Shown here: positions 6,580-8,636 of the stretch, one piece after another | Numbering within the stretch: position 1 is the first letter of the stretch | Layout: each line of letters opens with the position of its first letter | Origin: Actinomycetota bacterium | Lineage (GTDB): Bacteria; Actinomycetota; Actinomycetes; Streptosporangiales; Streptosporangiaceae | Assembly: GCA_003242605.1 (NCBI GenBank) | Contig: QGUZ01000208.1 | Span: 1-8,636, forward strand | DNA: 8,636 nucleotides | Reading direction: 5' to 3' | Notes under the pieces: generated by a model | Told to the model about the DNA's origin: nothing | What the model saw: the letters and a program-made list of their open reading frames with translations, nothing else | The model's database searches: none | Position numbers and translations under genes: made by a program

Positions 6580-6597
6580 CGCGATCCACCCGGCCCG

Positions 6598-7365
6598 CTA
6601 CTTGTTGCCGGCCGTTTCGCCCGTGCGCGCCTTCTCCTGCTTGAGCCGCTCCTCGCGGCGGGCGCGGATCGCGTTCCAGGCGGCCTCGGCCGCCTGCTGC
6701 TCGGCCTCCTTCTTGCTGCGGCCGGAGCCGGTGCCGTACTCCTGGCCGCCCACCCGCACCGTGGCGGTGAACGACTTGGCGTGGTCGGGGCCGCTCTCGT
6801 CCACGTGGTACTCGGGCACGCCGAGCATCTCGGCCGCGGTGAGCTCCTGCAGCGAGGTCTTCCAGTCGAGCCCGGCGCCGAGCTGCGCCGACTTGGCGAT
6901 GAGCGGGTCGAACAGCAGGTGCACCACGCGGAAGGCCTCCTCCAGGCCCTTGTCCACGTAGATCGCCCCGATCAGCGCCTCGAGCGTGTCGGCGAGGATC
7001 GAGGACTTGTCCCGGCCGCCGGTGCCCTCCTCGCCGCGGCCCAGCCGCAGGTAGCGGCCGAGCCCGAGGGTGCGGGCGACGTCGGCGAGCGCCCGCATGT
7101 TCACCACGGCGGCGCGCAGCTTGGCGAGCTGGCCCTCCGGCAGGTCCGGGTGCCCCCGGTACAGCGTGTCGGTCACCACCAGGCCGAGCACCGAGTCCCC
7201 GAGGAACTCGAGGCGCTCGTTGGTGGGCAGCCCGCCGTTCTCGTAGGCGTACGAGCGGTGCGTGAGCGCCCGCTCCAGCAGTTCGGCGTCGATCACCACG
7301 TCGAGGACGCGCCCGATCTCCTCCTGCGCGACCTCCACCGCTACCGGCTTCGTCCCTGCGGCCAC
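6598..7365 (-). CDS. rnc: Ribonuclease III
   Basis: Double-strand-specific endoribonuclease that processes rRNA precursors and structured mRNAs; the Streptomyces orthologue (AbsB) also affects antibiotic production. 255 residues from GTG at 7365, chosen because GGGAGG sits 5 bases upstream; the open frame runs on to about 7509 but that extension is low-complexity intergenic translation. The signature NERLEFLGDSVL spans 49-60 with acidic residues Glu53 and Asp57. Asp126 and Glu129 in ADTLEALIGAIY complete the metal site. The double-stranded RNA-binding domain is at about 167-230 and ends in the typical GRSKKEAEQQAAEAAW helix. mutM follows after 18 bases. A GC-rich hairpin lies in the leader at 7532-7562. 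Confidence 0.96.
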   Translation of the reverse strand: MAAGTKPVAVEVAQEEIGRVLDVVIDAELLERALTHRSYAYENGGLPTNERLEFLGDSVLGLVVTDTLYRGHPDLPEGQLAKLRAAVVNMRALADVARTLGLGRYLRLGRGEEGTGGRDKSSILADTLEALIGAIYVDKGLEEAFRVVHLLFDPLIAKSAQLGAGLDWKTSLQELTAAEMLGVPEYHVDESGPDHAKSFTATVRVGGQEYGTGSGRSKKEAEQQAAEAAWNAIRARREERLKQEKARTGETAGNK

Positions 7366-7370
7366 GTCTT

Positions 7371-7376
7371 CCTCCC
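7371..7376 (-). promoter_or_regulatory. Ribosome binding site of rnc (decides the GTG start)
   Basis: GGGAGG followed by five bases and GTG at 7365. It picks this start over upstream in-frame codons, which have no such signal and would add sequence unlike the RNase III family. Confidence 0.7.
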
Positions 7377-7531
7377 GCTCGTTGCGCTGACGACGCGGTG
7401 GCAGGTCAGGTACTCGTGCGCAGGAGCCCGAAGACGTGGTGGACGCCGGGCGGTCCGCTGCCGCAGGGCACGAACCCGGCGCCCACCACGGCCTCGGGTG
7501 AACCGCCACCGCGGATCACCGGGACGGCGAA

Positions 7532-7562
7532 GCCGGCCGGACGCCGTACGCCCCCGGCCGGC
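7532..7562 (-). terminator. Strong GC hairpin between rpmF and rnc
   Basis: Arms GCCGGCCGG (7532-7540) and CCGGCCGGC (7554-7562) pair perfectly over 9 bp around a 13-base loop; G-U pairs could lengthen the stem in RNA. It starts 18 bases after the rpmF stop. No T-run follows, so it may be a partial terminator that lowers expression past the highly expressed ribosomal gene, an mRNA 3'-end stabiliser, or a processing site in the rnc leader. Confidence 0.5.
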
Positions 7563-7580
7563 CCATCCGTCAAGGCGCGA

Positions 7581-7760
7581 TCAGGCCGACGGCTCGATGA
7601 CCTGCCGGCGGTTGTAGGTGCCGCAGTTCGAGCAGGCCACGTGCGGCCGCCTCGGCGCGCGGCACTGCGGGCACGGAACCAGCGCGACGCGCGCAGCCTT
7701 CCACTGGGCGCGGCGGGCTCGGGTGTTGGCCCGCGACATCTTCCGCTTGGGGACGGCCAC
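7581..7760 (-). CDS. rpmF: 50S ribosomal protein bL32
   Basis: Small protein of the large ribosomal subunit. 59 residues from GTG at 7760. The N-terminus VAVPKRKMSRANTRARRA is typical of bL32, followed by a zinc ribbon with Cys30, Cys33, Cys43 and Cys46, so this is the zinc-binding form rather than the cysteine-free paralogue some actinobacteria keep for zinc starvation. A strong AGGAGG sits 6 bases upstream, inside the end of the DUF177 gene, whose stop is one base before this start. The DUF177-rpmF pair is also found in E. coli (yceD-rpmF). Confidence 0.96.
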   Translation of the reverse strand: MAVPKRKMSRANTRARRAQWKAARVALVPCPQCRAPRRPHVACSNCGTYNRRQVIEPSA

Positions 7761-7761
7761 G

Positions 7762-8319
7762 TCAGCCCTCCTGATCGTCGTCGGTCGTGAACTTCAGTTC
7801 CTTCAGTGCCGCCCACCGGACGTCCACGCGTGGTTCGTGCCCGTGGTCGGCGTCGGCCTCGGCGAGCTTGACCCCGCACTCCACGCACAGACCCGGGCAG
7901 TCCTCGCGGCACACCGGGTCCAACGGCAGTGACAGCACCACCGCGTCGCGGAACGTGGGCTCAAGATCGAGCAGCTCGCCGTCGAGGACCTGGTCGTCCT
8001 CGTCGGCGTCCTCGGCCGAGTAGAAGTAGAGCTCCTGGAAGCCGACCTCGACCTGTGAGGTCAGCGGGTCCAGGCAGCGCACGCACTCCCCCTGCAGGGG
8101 TGCCCGCGCCGTGCCCGTGACGAGCACGCCCTCCATCACCGCCTCGAGCCTGAGGGAGAGCTCGACATCGGCGTCCTTGGGGACGCCGATCATCTCGACG
8201 CCGAGATCCTCCGGTGCCGGAAGGGTTCGGACGATCTGCTGCATCGCCCCCGGTCTCCGCCCCAGCTCGTGGGTCGAGAGCACCCAGGGGGAGCGGGGGT
8301 CGAGGCTGTGCAGAGTCAT
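7762..8319 (-). CDS. DUF177/YceD family protein, linked to 23S rRNA accumulation
   Basis: Member of the DUF177 (YceD) family, which in E. coli and plants is needed for normal 23S rRNA accumulation; the biochemical role is not settled. 185 residues from ATG at 8319. The family pattern is clear: a beta-rich first half, CVRCLDP (Cys79, Cys82), an acidic stretch after FYSAED, then a second cluster with Cys137, Cys141, Cys145 and Cys148 (CREDCPGLCVECG) that probably binds zinc with the first pair. I chose ATG 8319 because AAGG lies a few bases upstream; an ATG at 8337 would add six residues but has no Shine-Dalgarno. One base separates it from rpmF, so the two are co-transcribed. Confidence 0.9.
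   Translation of the reverse strand: MTLHSLDPRSPWVLSTHELGRRPGAMQQIVRTLPAPEDLGVEMIGVPKDADVELSLRLEAVMEGVLVTGTARAPLQGECVRCLDPLTSQVEVGFQELYFYSAEDADEDDQVLDGELLDLEPTFRDAVVLSLPLDPVCREDCPGLCVECGVKLAEADADHGHEPRVDVRWAALKELKFTTDDDQEG
7767..7772 (-). promoter_or_regulatory. Strong ribosome binding site of rpmF inside the upstream gene
   Basis: AGGAGG six bases before GTG at 7760, lying within the last codons of the DUF177 gene. It is the best Shine-Dalgarno in the window, as expected for a ribosomal protein, and suggests translational coupling. Confidence 0.75.
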
Positions 8320-8361
8320 CCTGCCTTCTTGTGGCATGGCGAATCACCGCCGTCGTGCGAG

Positions 8362-8395
8362 GCCGAAATGAAAGAATACCAGCCCCGCCGGGGCC
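8362..8395 (-). terminator. Hairpin after coaD, possible terminator
   Basis: GCCCC (8382-8386) and GGGGC (8390-8394) pair around a 3-base loop, directly after the coaD stop. On the minus strand a moderately T-rich stretch follows (TATTCTTTCATTT). It fits a short Rho-independent terminator for coaD, although a 5-bp stem is small and the hairpin also lies inside a candidate promoter. Confidence 0.45.
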
Positions 8396-8400
8396 GTCAG
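8373..8400 (-). promoter_or_regulatory. Candidate promoter for the DUF177-rpmF transcript
   Basis: On the minus strand: -35 CTGACG (8395-8400, overlapping the coaD stop, 4 of 6), a 16-base spacer, -10 TATTCT (8373-8378, 4 of 6). Transcription would begin near 8366, leaving about 46 bases before the ATG at 8319. The matches are moderate; the position, in the only gap before the gene pair, is the main support. Confidence 0.35.
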
Positions 8401-8636
8401 CCGCGCAGCCGCTGCTCCAGGGCCTTGCGCACCAGGTCGGGCACGAGGCCGGAGATGTCCCCGCCGTACTTGGCGATCTCCTTCAGCCGGCTCGAGGAGA
8501 GGAAGGAGTACTCCGGGTTGGTGGACATGAACAGCGTCTCCACCCCGGCCATCCGGTAGTTGAGCTGGGCCATCTGCAGCTCGTAGTCGAAGTCGCTCAC
8601 CGCGCGCAGGCCGCGCACGATCGCCGGGATCTCGTT
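8397..8636 (-). CDS. coaD: Phosphopantetheine adenylyltransferase, N-terminus cut by window edge
   Basis: Penultimate enzyme of coenzyme A synthesis: transfers AMP from ATP to 4'-phosphopantetheine, giving dephospho-CoA. Only the last 79 residues are visible; the family is about 160 long, so the N-terminal half with the TxGH-type nucleotide-binding motif lies beyond position 8636. Visible hallmarks are VRGLRAVSDFDYE (ATP-contacting arginine of the RGLR motif), the METLFM-like segment GVETLFMST, and YSFLSSSRLKEIA, the serine-rich ATP-binding motif that ends in a lysine-containing helix. The stop is TGA at 8397-8399. It appears to be the end of a transcription unit separate from the DUF177-rpmF genes. 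Confidence 0.96.
   Translation of the reverse strand, partial: NEIPAIVRGLRAVSDFDYELQMAQLNYRMAGVETLFMSTNPEYSFLSSSRLKEIAKYGGDISGLVPDLVRKALEQRLRG

Larger units (their letters stand above)
7366..7580. other. 215-base spacer between rpmF and rnc
   Basis: No gene supported. It contains the hairpin at 7532-7562. A minus-strand TTGACG (7568-7573) could be a -35 box, but the only TA-containing -10 candidate (TACGGC) is 19 bases away and matches poorly. Whether rnc is read through from rpmF or has its own promoter cannot be decided here. Confidence 0.5.

Noticed and set aside
7549..7573. TTGACG/TACGGC as an rnc promoter
   Set aside because: Spacing of 19 and a weak -10; it also runs into the GC hairpin.
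5464..7617. 717-codon plus-strand frame across acyP, mutM and rnc
   Set aside because: Antisense to three intact conserved genes and without recognisable domains.
7406..7912. 168-codon minus-strand frame covering rpmF and the rpmF-rnc spacer
   Set aside because: Most of it is rpmF and DUF177 in the wrong frame. The tail in the spacer looks slightly protein-like, but there is no Shine-Dalgarno or start supporting a separate small gene.

Overview
This window is a block of core chromosomal housekeeping genes from a very GC-rich actinobacterium. Gene content and order (coaD, a DUF177/YceD gene, rpmF, rnc, mutM, acyP, a small coiled-coil gene, smc, ftsY) match the arrangement I know from Streptomyces and, with small differences, Mycobacterium. 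The bias to G/C at third codon positions, the GTG and TTG starts and the N-terminal membrane anchor on FtsY agree. A Streptosporangiales-type organism is my best guess, but the order cannot be fixed from the sequence alone. I see no mobile element, CRISPR array, rRNA or tRNA.

All genes are on the minus strand, so transcription runs from high to low coordinates. Right end (8397-8636): the C-terminal half of coaD (coenzyme A synthesis), cut by the window edge. A 77-base gap then carries a hairpin and a candidate promoter that overlap each other. Next come the DUF177 gene and rpmF (ribosome biogenesis), one base apart. A 215-base spacer with a strong GC hairpin leads to rnc (RNase III), then mutM (8-oxoguanine repair) and acyP (acylphosphatase), with gaps of 18 and 28 bases.

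The centre (about 4720-5357) is the most interesting part. It holds a 63-residue leucine-zipper-like protein of unknown function with what looks like its own sigma-70-type promoter, a roughly 145-base leader full of inverted repeats (two of them interlocked like a pseudoknot), and a perfect 10-bp hairpin after its stop. A 205-base spacer follows, with G-rich direct repeats and a 10-bp palindrome, before smc. GC content drops visibly over about 5160-5870 relative to the flanks.

Left part: full-length smc (chromosome organisation, TTG start) followed 44 bases later by ftsY (SRP receptor), which is cut by the left window edge. No gene-free stretch exceeds 300 bases; the longest are 4720-4979, 7366-7580 and 5172-5357, each described below. 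The window is mostly ordinary conserved genome; novelty, if any, lies in the small zipper gene and its leader.
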